A DNA stretch of 64,000 nt from Planomicrobium stackebrandtii. Lineage in GTDB: Bacteria; Bacillota; Bacilli; Bacillales_A; Planococcaceae. Under the pieces are notes generated by a model. That model had not been told where the DNA came from and did not search any database. It was given only the letters and a program-made list of their open reading frames with translations. The stretch covers positions 248,001-312,000 of the forward strand of contig NZ_JAUSWB010000006.1 in assembly GCF_030814955.1 (NCBI RefSeq), in the 5' to 3' direction. Shown in pieces: positions 19,231 to 28,051 of this stretch. The translations under genes were made by a program, and so were the position numbers. How positions within the stretch are numbered: position 1 is the first letter of the stretch; every line of letters starts with the position of its first letter.

Positions 19231-20274
19231 ATGAGAAAAATTATTTTTACATTATTTGCAGCTACGACTTTATCGTTGGCAATTGGTGCTTCGGACACAG
19301 AAGCCAGTAGCTATACAATTAAACCAGGAGATACTTTGTGGAAAATCGCTTCCAGCAATAATGTATCGGTTGATCAACTGATCACATGGAACAAATTATC
19401 CTCCAATTCTATTTATCCTAATCAAAAAATTAAGGTTGCAGCTGTAGCATCTCCACCAAAGGTCACTGCTCCTAAAACATCTGCAAGCTCTGTGAGTACA
19501 TATACGGTAAAAGCTGGAGATACATTGTCCCACATAGCCAGAGTTCACAGCACCAGCGTTAGTTCTATCCAACAGTTAAATAAGCTGGCGGGAAGCATGA
19601 TCCGTCCTGGACAAAAAATAACTGTCCGCGGCCAAGCACAGGCGACTGCACCAGCACCAGCCATTAAAGCTCCTGCAGCGGCTCCTGCTGTTTCCAAAAG
19701 CAGTAGCTACCGCGTAGTCAGCGGCGATACATTATTCAATATCGCTAAAAAACACGGGACAACGGTCTCACAGCTAACGAGCTTAAACGGTTTGAAAACA
19801 ACTTCAATCCGAGTCGGGCAAGTATTGAAGGTTACTGGCAGTTCGGCAGCAAAACAGCCGGTGACTGTTTCGAATCCGGTCTCTGCTGCACCTGCCGCAT
19901 CCGGAAACATTTCAACATTAGTTGCTACAGCCAATTCGTTGCTGGGCACACCATATAAATGGGGCGGTGCTGCACCAGGCGGTTTCGATTGCAGCGGCTT
20001 TATCTATCACGTTTACAATAAAGCTGGAATCAGCATCCCAAGAACAAATACTACGGGCTATGATGCGATGTCTTATGCAGTGAGCTCCCCTCAGGTGGGT
20101 GACTTGGTGTTCTTTAAGAATACGTACCGCGCCGGAATTTCACATATGGGCATTTACATCGGCCACAACAGCTTTATTCATGCTGGCGGAGATCGAGTTC
20201 AAATTACAAGCCTGAACGACAGCTATTGGGGCAAGCACTTTGACAGCTACCAGCGCTTGAACGCAATGAGGTAA
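19231..20274 (+). CDS. Secreted LysM-NlpC/P60 peptidoglycan endopeptidase
   Basis: A 347-residue cell wall hydrolase of the LytE/LytF/CwlS type that cuts D-gamma-glutamyl-meso-diaminopimelate links in peptide stems. After a signal peptide (MRKIIFTLFAATTLSLAIGA, cleavage likely near TEASS) come three LysM domains at about 27-70 (YTIKPGDTLWKIA), 90-133 (YTVKAGDTLSHIA) and 163-206 (YRVVSGDTLFNIA). They are joined by Ala/Pro/Ser-rich linkers and followed by the NlpC/P60 domain. Catalytic Cys is in GGFDCSGFIYHV, the His in ISHMGIYIG, with a further His in FIHAGG. The ATG at 19231 follows AAAGGGG. A perfect WalR box lies upstream. Confidence 0.93.
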   Translation: MRKIIFTLFAATTLSLAIGASDTEASSYTIKPGDTLWKIASSNNVSVDQLITWNKLSSNSIYPNQKIKVAAVASPPKVTAPKTSASSVSTYTVKAGDTLSHIARVHSTSVSSIQQLNKLAGSMIRPGQKITVRGQAQATAPAPAIKAPAAAPAVSKSSSYRVVSGDTLFNIAKKHGTTVSQLTSLNGLKTTSIRVGQVLKVTGSSAAKQPVTVSNPVSAAPAASGNISTLVATANSLLGTPYKWGGAAPGGFDCSGFIYHVYNKAGISIPRTNTTGYDAMSYAVSSPQVGDLVFFKNTYRAGISHMGIYIGHNSFIHAGGDRVQITSLNDSYWGKHFDSYQRLNAMR

Positions 20275-20275
20275 C

Positions 20276-20296
20276 AAGAAAAGCGGAAGCGCCCGT
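20276..20296 (-). repeat. Fragment of the GC-rich dispersed repeat
   Basis: AAGAAAAGCGGAAGCGCCC is the exact reverse complement of bases inside the repeat block near 2679-2700. Only this end is present, two bases after the stop codon of the wall hydrolase gene. Confidence 0.7.
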
Positions 20297-20329
20297 CGCG
20301 TCTGGGTGTGGAAGCAGAAGCTTCTATAT

Positions 20330-20368
20330 AAAAAGAGCCGCAGCGGCTTGGCCGCTGCGGCTCTTTTT
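20330..20368 (+). terminator. Terminator of the wall hydrolase gene
   Basis: A perfect 18-base stem, starting AAAAAGAGCCGCAGCGGC, closes a TTG loop and ends in a T run. Confidence 0.93.
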
Positions 20369-20418
20369 GCTTTTCTCCCTCTTTAAACCAATAGTTTGAC
20401 AGAAAAAAACTCCACTAT

Positions 20419-20433
20419 TTATAATCATTATCA
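20419..20433 (+). promoter_or_regulatory. PerR box upstream of katA
   Basis: TTATAATCATTATCA differs at one base from the Per box TTATAATNATTATAA. It lies just upstream of a plausible sigma-A promoter (TTGATT at 20441, 16 bases, TATCAT at 20463) and 83 bases before the katA start. Peroxide derepression of katA through PerR is the expected reading. Confidence 0.8.
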
Positions 20434-20515
20434 CTTAGAATTGATTTTAATTTAAAAACTGTTATCATTAAGTTTGTAGTGTTTTACATAAAAAAGAGAA
20501 TGAGGTGTCCGATTC

Positions 20516-21982
20516 ATGAGTACAAACAAAACAGGTTTAACAACCAGCTGGGGTGCCCCAGTCGGAGACAACCAGAATTCCCAGACGGCCGGACAACGCG
20601 GCCCTGTCCTATTACAAGATGTTCATCTTCTTGAGAAGCTTGCACATTTCAACAGAGAACGTGTTCCTGAGCGTGTGGTACATGCCAAAGGCGCCGGAGC
20701 CCACGGTTATTTTGAAGTAACCCAAGATGTCTCCAAATATACAAAAGCCGCTTTCTTATCTGAAGTCGGCAAGAAAACCGACATGTTCGCCCGCTTCTCA
20801 ACGGTAGCCGGTGAACTGGGATCTGCTGATACTGTCCGTGACCCGCGCGGCTTTTCTTTGAAATTCTATACAGAAGAAGGAAACTATGATCTAGTCGGCA
20901 ACAATACGCCAATTTTCTTTATCCAAGATGCAATTAAATTCCCTGATTTTATCCATACACAAAAACGCGATCCACGTACTCACTTGAAAAACCCTAACGC
21001 TGTGTGGGACTTCTGGTCATTATCACCAGAATCATTGCACCAAGTTACTTATTTGATGGGCGACCGCGGAATTCCTGCCACTCTTCGTCATATGCATGGT
21101 TTCGGCAGCCACACATTCAAATGGACAAACGCGGAAGGCGAATCAGTTTGGATCAAATACCATATGCTTACTGAGCAAGGCATTCAAAACATCACTCAGG
21201 AAGTTGCAGACAAAATTGCCGGTGAAAACCCTGATTTCCATACGGAAGACCTGTTCAATGCCATTGAACAAGGCGACTTCCCTGAATGGAAGATGTATGT
21301 GCAGGTTATGCCTTTGGAAGATGCGAACACGTATCGCTTCGACCCATTTGATGTAACGAAAACATGGTCTCACAAAGACTACCCGTTAATGGAAGTCGGC
21401 CGCATGGTGCTTAACCGCAACCCTGAAAACTACTTTGCTGAAGTGGAGCAGGCTACTTTCTCTCCAGGTACTTTAGTTCCCGGCATCGACGTGTCACCGG
21501 ACAAAATGCTTCAAGGCCGTTTGTTCGCTTATCATGACGCTCACCGTTACCGCGTAGGCGCTAATCACCAGATGCTGCCGATCAACGCGGCGAAAAACCA
21601 AGTTAACAACTACCAACGCGACGGCCAAATGAACTTTGGCAGCAACGGCGGCGGTTCTGTCTATTACGAGCCGAACAGCTACGGCGGCCCTACTGAAACT
21701 GCAGCTGCTAAAACGGATCCACTTGAAGTTTCCGGCGTCACTGATTCAGTGCCTTACTTTAAAGACGACCATTACACGCAGCCTGGCGACCTTTACCGTC
21801 TGCAAAGCGCTGAAGAGCAAGAGCGTCTTGTTGCAACTTTCGTCGGCGGCTTGAGCGCTGTGGATAAAGAAGACATCAAACTTCGCCAAATCTGCCATTT
21901 GTACAAAGCAGATGCTGAATTCGGTACACGTGTGGCTGAAGGCCTTGGTCTTTCAGTTCCGGATCTGACTGAAACAAAATAA
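20516..21982 (+). CDS. katA: Catalase (monofunctional haem enzyme)
   Basis: Small-subunit haem catalase of 488 residues that dismutates hydrogen peroxide in the cytoplasm. The distal His is in [16 protein letters not shown] near residue 57, the conserved Asn in [15 protein letters not shown] near 130, and the proximal Tyr in [15 protein letters not shown] near 340, so all catalytic residues are present. There is no extended C-terminal flavodoxin-like domain. The ATG follows GAGGTG. Upstream lie a PerR box and a sigma-A promoter. The haem-synthesis gene hemY follows on the opposite strand, which is a functional neighbour but not an operon. Confidence 0.96.
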   Translation: MSTNKTGLTTSWGAPVGDNQNSQTAGQRGPVLLQDVHLLEKLAHFNRERVPERVVHAKGAGAHGYFEVTQDVSKYTKAAFLSEVGKKTDMFARFSTVAGELGSADTVRDPRGFSLKFYTEEGNYDLVGNNTPIFFIQDAIKFPDFIHTQKRDPRTHLKNPNAVWDFWSLSPESLHQVTYLMGDRGIPATLRHMHGFGSHTFKWTNAEGESVWIKYHMLTEQGIQNITQEVADKIAGENPDFHTEDLFNAIEQGDFPEWKMYVQVMPLEDANTYRFDPFDVTKTWSHKDYPLMEVGRMVLNRNPENYFAEVEQATFSPGTLVPGIDVSPDKMLQGRLFAYHDAHRYRVGANHQMLPINAAKNQVNNYQRDGQMNFGSNGGGSVYYEPNSYGGPTETAAAKTDPLEVSGVTDSVPYFKDDHYTQPGDLYRLQSAEEQERLVATFVGGLSAVDKEDIKLRQICHLYKADAEFGTRVAEGLGLSVPDLTETK

Positions 21983-22014
21983 TTACTTGATAAAATAACC
22001 TCTATATTCTCAAT

Positions 22015-22055
22015 TAGCCATTTATCCAAAAACCGGATAAATGGCTTTTCTTTTT
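22015..22055 (+). terminator. Terminator of katA
   Basis: AGCCATTTATCC pairs with GGATAAATGGCT around a short loop, followed by TTTCTTTTT. Confidence 0.88.
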
Positions 22056-22096
22056 CCCAAAGTAAAAAAATAAATCCTCAACAGATATTTGTCTAC

Positions 22097-22123
22097 AAAA
22101 AAAGAGACCCGCTATGGCCTCTT
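22097..22123 (-). terminator. Terminator of hemY
   Basis: On the minus strand AGAGGCC-ATAGCG-GGTCTCT (one G-T pair) is followed by seven T residues, just after the hemY stop. Confidence 0.75.
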
Positions 22124-22131
22124 TTCAACTC

Positions 22132-23529
22132 TTATTCTACATCAACCAATTGATTGGCAATGATTTTCGCCAGATCAGAGCCGTTTTGAATGCAAGCCCC
22201 AATTCCCACCCCAAAGTAGGATGAGCCGGCAAGTTTAACATTTGGAACCAGTTCTTCCATTTTCAGTTCCAGCGCACTGATCGCGGTTTTATGGGCCATG
22301 TGATAATTGGGCATCAAGTTTTTCCAACCGGTCACTTCGACTGCTATAGGCGCTTCTTCAACTCCCAAACTTTTGCGGACATCTTCCCTTGCCACTTTTG
22401 CAAGTTCTTCTTCAGACAAATCGTTCAGCATTCCGTAGGAAGGATGCGAACTCTTATAAAATAAGCGAACGAGCAAATTATGTTTTTTTGAAGTATGCCG
22501 CCATTTCCGGCTGGTCCAAGTACAGGCGTTGCAATGCAAGTCACTTTCCTGCGAGACGATAAATCCGGTACCATCTTTTGGCAGCTGGTCATCCGGAACG
22601 TCATACCCCAGGTAGACACTGATCAATGAAGAATTCAGGAACTGATCGAACTCAGTATCCAGCTCTGCTATTCCCAAAAGCCGCTGAGCAACTTGGTGAG
22701 GTGTTGCCAAAATGACGTAGTCCGCCTCTATCACCTCTCCATTTTCCAACTCCACAAGATACTGTTCTCCATCCCTTTGGACCGACTTGGTTCCGACGCC
22801 TTTCAATATGCAGGCTTGCTCCAGCTGGTTTTCCATTTCATCAATCAATACTCGCATGCCTTCATCAAAAGAGATGAACTTCTTATTGGCAGCGCCTTGG
22901 AAAAACTCCTTGTTTGCTTCGAACCCTTTGATGATGCTGCCGTATTTATTTTTGTAATCGACCAAGTATGGCAGGGTCGACGCCAGCGTCAGTTCGTGAA
23001 GGCTGCCGGAATAAACACCGGACAAAACAGGCGCAATCTGATTCTCCACCAGCTCTTTGCCAAGGAACGCTTCAAGAAACTCTCCGATTGAACTGTCCCG
23101 GGTAAAGTTTTCATTGGCGCTGTCAAAATCTTTCATCGCTGCTTGCTTGCCCTCTTCCGAAACGAGCGTTGAACGGAACAGCGCTTCTTTGTCCATCGGA
23201 ATGCCGAACACTGTATCTTTGGGAATGGCATGCAGCACATTGTTGGCATATAAATAGGAAATGCCCGTACCGTTATAGACAACACGGTCCGCGATGCCCA
23301 GATCCTCAATCAGTGGCATGACGCTGGCATGACGTGCAACGATGGAGTCTGCCCCGACTTCCATGACAAATTCGTCATCTGTAACGGTCCTGATTTTGCC
23401 ACCCAAATGCTGCTCCTGCTCAACCAGCACCAATTCCAGATCCAGATTTTCTTGCAGATTCAGTTTTTGTAAATAATACATAGCGGAAAGGCCGGTAATG
23501 CCTCCGCCAATGACTACAGCTTTCTTCAA
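22132..23529 (-). CDS. hemY: Coproporphyrinogen III / protoporphyrinogen oxidase
   Basis: FAD-dependent oxidase of haem synthesis; in Gram-positive bacteria this enzyme (HemY, also called CgoX) oxidises coproporphyrinogen III to coproporphyrin III. The 465-residue protein begins KKAVVIGGGITGLSAMYYLQ, the FAD dinucleotide-binding site, followed by LGGKIRTV near residue 43, and ends with the second FAD motif around YFGVGIGACIQNGSDLAKII. The start is a TTG at 23529 behind AAGGAGTGG, since no ATG precedes the invariant N-terminus. It stands alone, away from hemE and hemH, which in many Bacillales form an operon with it. The neighbouring katA consumes haem. Confidence 0.92.
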   Translation of the reverse strand: MKKAVVIGGGITGLSAMYYLQKLNLQENLDLELVLVEQEQHLGGKIRTVTDDEFVMEVGADSIVARHASVMPLIEDLGIADRVVYNGTGISYLYANNVLHAIPKDTVFGIPMDKEALFRSTLVSEEGKQAAMKDFDSANENFTRDSSIGEFLEAFLGKELVENQIAPVLSGVYSGSLHELTLASTLPYLVDYKNKYGSIIKGFEANKEFFQGAANKKFISFDEGMRVLIDEMENQLEQACILKGVGTKSVQRDGEQYLVELENGEVIEADYVILATPHQVAQRLLGIAELDTEFDQFLNSSLISVYLGYDVPDDQLPKDGTGFIVSQESDLHCNACTWTSRKWRHTSKKHNLLVRLFYKSSHPSYGMLNDLSEEELAKVAREDVRKSLGVEEAPIAVEVTGWKNLMPNYHMAHKTAISALELKMEELVPNVKLAGSSYFGVGIGACIQNGSDLAKIIANQLVDVE

Positions 23530-23682
23530 CTTTATCCACTCCTTGCGTATGCTTACATTCTAACAATATTTCAGACTCGTAGCAGGGATCTTTTTGTCTT
23601 TTTTGATACGCTTTTCCCTTCTCGCCATGGTAGGATAATGAATAGAGACCCGCATTTTCCATGCGGAAGGGAGAGACGTTTA

Positions 23683-24243
23683 ATGATGAACGCTATTGAC
23701 CAGAATATCATAGAGAGACGCTCAATCAAAAAATTCAAGGTGGACGCTGTCAATGTCGAGGAAATTATCGAACTATTGAACGTCGCCAAATGGGCGCCCA
23801 ATCATAAAGTAAATGAACCTTGGCGCTTCCAGCTGTATACAGACGCCGGCAAAGAAAAATTTGTTCAGGCGTTTATTGAATCGATGCGCACGCCGGACGG
23901 GGAAATCCCACCGAAAATGCTCAATAAAGCTGATTACTTCCGCAGCATCCCATTGCACCTAGTCGTCATCATGCCAGAAGACCCGAGACAAAGAAGATGG
24001 GATGAGGACTATGGCGCGGTGTCTTCCATGCTGCAAAACTTCCAACTGGCAGCCTGGGAACGCGGCATTGGCATGATTTGGCGCTCCAATGACTGGATCT
24101 ACAATCCTGTGTTCCGCGAGGCTATCGGGGTTAAGCCGGGCGAAAAAATCGTCGCTACGATGATGATTGGCTATCCTGCACATGTTCCCGCTAAACAGGA
24201 GCGTACGGATATTCGCGAAAAGTTGACGATCATCAGCGAGTAA
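23683..24243 (+). CDS. Nitroreductase-family flavoprotein
   Basis: A 186-residue FMN-dependent oxidoreductase of the nitroreductase fold. The N-terminal IIERRSIKKFK is the FMN-phosphate motif, KWAPNHKVNEPWRF covers the next flavin contact, and the C-terminal GEKIVATMMIGYPA is the second FMN motif. NAD(P)H is the likely donor; the natural acceptor (nitro compound, quinone or other) cannot be told. Two in-frame ATG codons stand together; I choose 23683, with GGAAGGGAGAG upstream, over the longer frame from 23638. Confidence 0.87.
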   Translation: MMNAIDQNIIERRSIKKFKVDAVNVEEIIELLNVAKWAPNHKVNEPWRFQLYTDAGKEKFVQAFIESMRTPDGEIPPKMLNKADYFRSIPLHLVVIMPEDPRQRRWDEDYGAVSSMLQNFQLAAWERGIGMIWRSNDWIYNPVFREAIGVKPGEKIVATMMIGYPAHVPAKQERTDIREKLTIISE

Positions 24244-24252
24244 TATGATTTT

Positions 24253-24291
24253 GAAAGAGGTTGCGCAATCTGTGGCACCTCTTTTTTTTTT
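24253..24291 (+). terminator. Terminator of the nitroreductase gene
   Basis: AAAGAGGT and ACCTCTTT pair across a 15-base interior with a run of nine T. The interior is only partly paired. Confidence 0.65.
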
Positions 24292-24432
24292 GCTAAAACC
24301 TCTTTAAATACATGGCAGTCTCCAGCATGGTTGCCGTTACATAAATTGTTTATACCATGGGAACTATTTCGAGGCACAGCGGTCTAATAAAGAAAAGAAC
24401 TCAGAATCTTGCAGAAAAAGGGGAACGGCGCG

Positions 24433-25863
24433 ATGAAAACCGTGTGGATAATACTTTTGTACCTATGTGTTTTCGGTTTGTCCGTTTACGTTTATTCCAC
24501 CCAGCTGAACGGTCTCGCTGCTGAACTGCACCAGCGGCTTTTGCCCGTAGAGATCAAAACGGTGAAGGCAGGGATGAGTGAAGAAGAACTGCAACAGATC
24601 GTGCTGGATGCCAAACAGACTGGTGATGTTCTGTCTATTGCTGGCATGCAACACAGCCAGGGTGGACAGACAGTGTATCCGAACGGCATCATGATTGACA
24701 TGAAGCCATACAATCAAATCGTCGAAATCAACGAAGAAGAAAAAACAGTAACTGTGCAAAGCGGCGCACGGTGGGCAGATATACAGGAAGCTATCAATCC
24801 TTATGGCTTATCGCTGAAAATCAGCCAGTCTCAGAACATTTTCACGGTTGGCGGTTCGTTAAGCGTCAATGCCCACGGTCTGGACATCCGCAACGGCGGC
24901 TTGACGGATACAGTCGTCTCCATGCGCTTGCTGGATGCGGAGGGCGATATTGTTCACTTGAGCCCCTCTGAAAACAAGGAATTATTCTATGCGGTCCTCG
25001 GCGGCTATGGGTTGTTCGGCATTATTTTGGATGTCACGCTGGAGCTGACTAATGATGAGCTGTATGAAACCCAAACGGACAGCATGCCTTACCGCGACTA
25101 TCCTGCGTACTTCAAGCGGCAGGTGCAGGACAATCCGGATGCCAAAATGCATCTGGCCCGCATCTCCATTGCACCAGAGTCTTTTATGGAAGAAATGTAT
25201 ACGATTACGTACAAATCAGCCGAGGACCAAACGCCGTTTCCGGACTATCAAAAATTAAAAACTGAAAACCTGGTGGCCGTTCCGAAGTTCTTCCTAGGCC
25301 TTTCTCGCATCAATGATGCCGGAAAAGACAGCTTTTGGAACGCCCAAACAGCCTATACACAGCAAATCGATGGAAACCTAGTTTCACGCAATAATGTTAT
25401 GCGTTCAGATTCCGAATTCATGGAATATGATAATAGCCGAAAAACGGAAATTCTTCAGGAGTACTTTGTTCCTGCAGATCAATTTGAACATTATATCCCG
25501 GCGCTTAAGGCTGTATTGGAAGCTAATCCCGATTTCAACTTATTGAATGTCACCATCCGCTACGTCGGAAAAAATGAGGATGCGGTTTTGTCCTATGCCA
25601 AAGAGGATATGTTTTCACTTGTCCTGCTGGTCAACCAGGGAACCGATACGGAAAGCGTGAAGGACACACAGGATGTTGTCCGTGAAATGATCGATGTAAC
25701 GCTGGCGCATGGCGGCAGTTATTACCTGCCGTATTTCGGCTATCCAACAAAGGAGCAAATGCAGAGTGCGTATCCAAGAACCGGAGAATTCTTCGAATTG
25801 AAAGACCGGTTTGATCCGGACCACCGCTTTATGAATCTTTTTTACGAGGAGTATCGGCCATGA
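24433..25863 (+). CDS. Membrane-anchored FAD-linked oxidase
   Basis: A 476-residue flavoenzyme of the vanillyl-alcohol-oxidase family (FAD_binding_4). One N-terminal helix (VWIILLYLCVFGLSVYVY) anchors or exports it. The FAD domain shows GDVLSIAGMQHSQGGQTVYP around residue 70, where the His could bind FAD covalently, then TVQSGARWADIQEAI and VGGSLSVNAHGLDIR. The C-terminus, FDPDHRFMNLFYEEY, matches that of sugar-lactone and alcohol oxidases. Substrate unknown. The ATG at 24433 follows AAAGGGGAA. Its stop overlaps the start of the downstream MFS-like gene (ATGA), so both proteins are probably made together. Confidence 0.85.
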   Translation: MKTVWIILLYLCVFGLSVYVYSTQLNGLAAELHQRLLPVEIKTVKAGMSEEELQQIVLDAKQTGDVLSIAGMQHSQGGQTVYPNGIMIDMKPYNQIVEINEEEKTVTVQSGARWADIQEAINPYGLSLKISQSQNIFTVGGSLSVNAHGLDIRNGGLTDTVVSMRLLDAEGDIVHLSPSENKELFYAVLGGYGLFGIILDVTLELTNDELYETQTDSMPYRDYPAYFKRQVQDNPDAKMHLARISIAPESFMEEMYTITYKSAEDQTPFPDYQKLKTENLVAVPKFFLGLSRINDAGKDSFWNAQTAYTQQIDGNLVSRNNVMRSDSEFMEYDNSRKTEILQEYFVPADQFEHYIPALKAVLEANPDFNLLNVTIRYVGKNEDAVLSYAKEDMFSLVLLVNQGTDTESVKDTQDVVREMIDVTLAHGGSYYLPYFGYPTKEQMQSAYPRTGEFFELKDRFDPDHRFMNLFYEEYRP

Positions 25864-26402
25864 ACTATAAACGTTTTATCTACTATCAGGGCACGGTTGG
25901 CATGGCATCCAGTATGATTTTTCCGTTCTATATTTTGCTGATCAAAAATGTCGGGGACAGCTATGCCCAGTTTGGCTGGGCTTATGGCCTGTTCGCACTG
26001 ACAGCTGCCCTGTGTTACCCGCTGATTGGAAAATACGCTGACCAAATCGGAGACAAAACCTTTCTCGTTATTTATTCCTGGGGTATGGCCATTCTCCTGT
26101 TATTCTTTCCGCTGGCTTCGGAAGTTTGGCATGTCTATATTTTGCAGGTGCTGATGGGAGTTCTTGGAGCCATTCAAAAAAATTCCGAAAAAACGATTCT
26201 GGCACGCTATGCCACAAAAGAGATTGCCGGCACGCAAATTGGCCGCTACCATGTCTGGACCTCTGTCGCCGCAGCCCTGGCCGTTATCGCAACCGGCTAC
26301 CTCGTCGATTTTCTGACGATCGCCAGCATCTTTTATATCGCCTCCCTTGTTTTCGCCTGGAGCGGGCTGCAATTGTTGAAACTGGAAAATGCCGCTGCAT
26401 AA
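25860..26402 (+). CDS. Half-size MFS transporter-like protein
   Basis: A 180-residue membrane protein with about six helices, half the size of a normal major facilitator. The loop YPLIGKYADQIGDKTFLVI matches MFS motif A (GxxxDxxGxR/K), which marks the loop between helices 2 and 3 of one MFS half. The start is coupled to the FAD oxidase by an ATGA overlap with GAGGAG upstream, and a bidirectional terminator follows the stop, so there is no remnant of a second half downstream. It may be a natural six-helix protein that dimerises, or a truncated gene that stayed open. The substrate is unknown. Confidence 0.75.
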   Translation: MNYKRFIYYQGTVGMASSMIFPFYILLIKNVGDSYAQFGWAYGLFALTAALCYPLIGKYADQIGDKTFLVIYSWGMAILLLFFPLASEVWHVYILQVLMGVLGAIQKNSEKTILARYATKEIAGTQIGRYHVWTSVAAALAVIATGYLVDFLTIASIFYIASLVFAWSGLQLLKLENAAA

Positions 26403-26412
26403 CAACCAAACT

Positions 26413-26466
26413 AAAAAGATGCATTTTCTCCAGCCACTATGATGGCCCGAAAAAATGCATCTTTTT
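26413..26466. terminator. Bidirectional terminator
   Basis: AAAAAGATGCATTTT and AAAATGCATCTTTTT form the stem around a longer loop, between the converging MFS-like gene and coaW. Confidence 0.85.
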
Positions 26467-26476
26467 ATATAGAAAA

Positions 26477-27292
26477 TTACACAGTCTTTTTATTTAATAC
26501 AGACATGGCCCCCATTGCTCCTGAAAATTCCCCGTTGTCGAGAAATAAAGGAACCGAGCCGCGCAAAATAGTGTAGCTCGTCACAACTTCCTTGAGCAAA
26601 GGATTGTCAATAAAGGAAGAGCCGATGTAGACAATGGTCGAACTGTTGCATTGGTGGGCTGCCTGCACACTGACTGTGCTGACCGTTTCGCCAACCAAGC
26701 CGATGACCGTTGCCAATAGCTCTTCTTTCGTCAAATCTTCTGAAATGGCAAATAAATTCTGCCCAAAGTTGCTGGCTGTCAATTCTCCTGAAATGGGAGG
26801 CTCTTTGCCTTCGTAAATATGCTTGACCTTCAAATCGATTCGTTCGCGGGAACCCTGCCTTGCCAAATCCACAATGTCATCGTATCTGGTAACACCTGTC
26901 AATAAATGGCTCAACCCGATCAACGTTCCCCCGCCGACACCGGTTCCGCCCAAGCGCTCATGAACATTGTTCTGAATGCAGTGAATAGAGGTTCCAGTCC
27001 CGACATTCGTCACCAGATAAGCATCTTCCAAACGGCCCATCTTCTTAAGAAGAACCTGCACACCGAGGTGAGTAGCTTCAAATTCCACCATTTCCTGGGC
27101 AGGCTGATCGAGCAAAGAAATCAAAACCCCTGATTTGCCTCCCGTTACACATACTTTACTATCGCCAAGACCATTCACCCAGTCAGCAACCCGCTCAATT
27201 TCAGCAATTGGATACTTCTCAAAATGGACTTCTCCTTTTCGGGTATACGCCACTTTGACCAACGTACCGCCTGCATCTATTCCGACAATCAT
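26477..27292 (-). CDS. coaW: Type II pantothenate kinase
   Basis: Phosphorylates pantothenate, the first step of coenzyme A synthesis. At 271 residues with an actin-like ATPase fold it matches the staphylococcal type II enzyme (CoaW). MIVGIDAGGTLVKVAYTRKG is the first phosphate motif, LVTNVGTGTSIHCI and GGTGVGGGTLIGLSHLLTG the second and third, and YIGSSFIDNPLLKEVV is near the C-terminus. Type II enzymes of this kind are insensitive to CoA feedback in Staphylococcus; that property is not readable here. The ATG at 27292 has AGGTG upstream; the longer frame is spurious. Monocistronic. Confidence 0.92.
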   Translation of the reverse strand: MIVGIDAGGTLVKVAYTRKGEVHFEKYPIAEIERVADWVNGLGDSKVCVTGGKSGVLISLLDQPAQEMVEFEATHLGVQVLLKKMGRLEDAYLVTNVGTGTSIHCIQNNVHERLGGTGVGGGTLIGLSHLLTGVTRYDDIVDLARQGSRERIDLKVKHIYEGKEPPISGELTASNFGQNLFAISEDLTKEELLATVIGLVGETVSTVSVQAAHQCNSSTIVYIGSSFIDNPLLKEVVTSYTILRGSVPLFLDNGEFSGAMGAMSVLNKKTV

Positions 27293-27502
27293 TTCCGCAC
27301 CTGCTCTTTCTCGCATCTTTCTAAAAAATGCCAGATAATATACACACATATGATAAAATTCTACCATACTCGTTTATATTATGGGAGCTGTTTGCTGGCC
27401 GTTCTCAAAACAAAGGGGTTTAGTTCAATACGGCATGTTAATCAGAGCGGTTTTACGGGTATAGCATACCCAAGACATCAATAAAACAGAGGAGGAAACA
27501 GC

Positions 27503-27991
27503 ATGGATTCAACAATATGGCTGTACATAGCACTCGCAATCTTTGTAGTGGGGCTGATCATCGCAATCGTCGGCGTTGTTATGCTGATATCAGGGATGAA
27601 GGAACCGGTGAAAAAGATGAAGGGTTCCGCGAACAATTTGAAAGAGCGGGTCGATAAGCTCAACTTAGAAGTTTCAACCTTGTCGCATACCGCAAATGAA
27701 TTAAAAGAAGACGTCCAAATAAAATCCGAAAAAGTCGGCGTCCTGGTCGATGCAGCAAAAGGCACAATGAATTCGGTCGTTGACTTGAACGCTTCGGTTC
27801 GGGCCATCACAGGTGGTATTGCGTCAAGAGTGGACCATGACAAGCGCAGCATTGCAGAAGTTAATCAATACAGCAACACAGCTATTGGCTTTGTCAATTT
27901 TATAAAAAACCGGACGTCCTCCGAAACCGTCAACACCACTTATACTCCGACATCTGCAGCTGATGAAAATCAGTTGCCGAAAAACTATTAA
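27503..27991 (+). CDS. DUF948-type membrane-anchored protein
   Basis: A 162-residue protein with one N-terminal membrane helix (LYIALAIFVVGLIIAIVGVVMLIS) and a long amphipathic, heptad-like stretch (KKMKGSANNLKERVDKLNLE onwards) typical of DUF948 proteins such as B. subtilis YtxG. These accompany general-stress genes in Bacillus, but the biochemical role is unknown. The last 30 residues are Thr/Ser-rich and unstructured. The ATG follows GAGGAGG. Alone, with its own terminator. Confidence 0.82.
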   Translation: MDSTIWLYIALAIFVVGLIIAIVGVVMLISGMKEPVKKMKGSANNLKERVDKLNLEVSTLSHTANELKEDVQIKSEKVGVLVDAAKGTMNSVVDLNASVRAITGGIASRVDHDKRSIAEVNQYSNTAIGFVNFIKNRTSSETVNTTYTPTSAADENQLPKNY

Positions 27992-28001
27992 AAGAATTGT
28001 A

Positions 28002-28029
28002 AAAGGCAGCCGCATTGGCTGCCTTTTTT
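28002..28029 (+). terminator. Terminator of the DUF948 gene
   Basis: AAAGGCAGCC-GCAT-TGGCTGCCTTTTTT, a near-perfect stem with T run. Confidence 0.9.
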
Positions 28030-28051
28030 GTGTTTCATCGTGCTTTCATGG

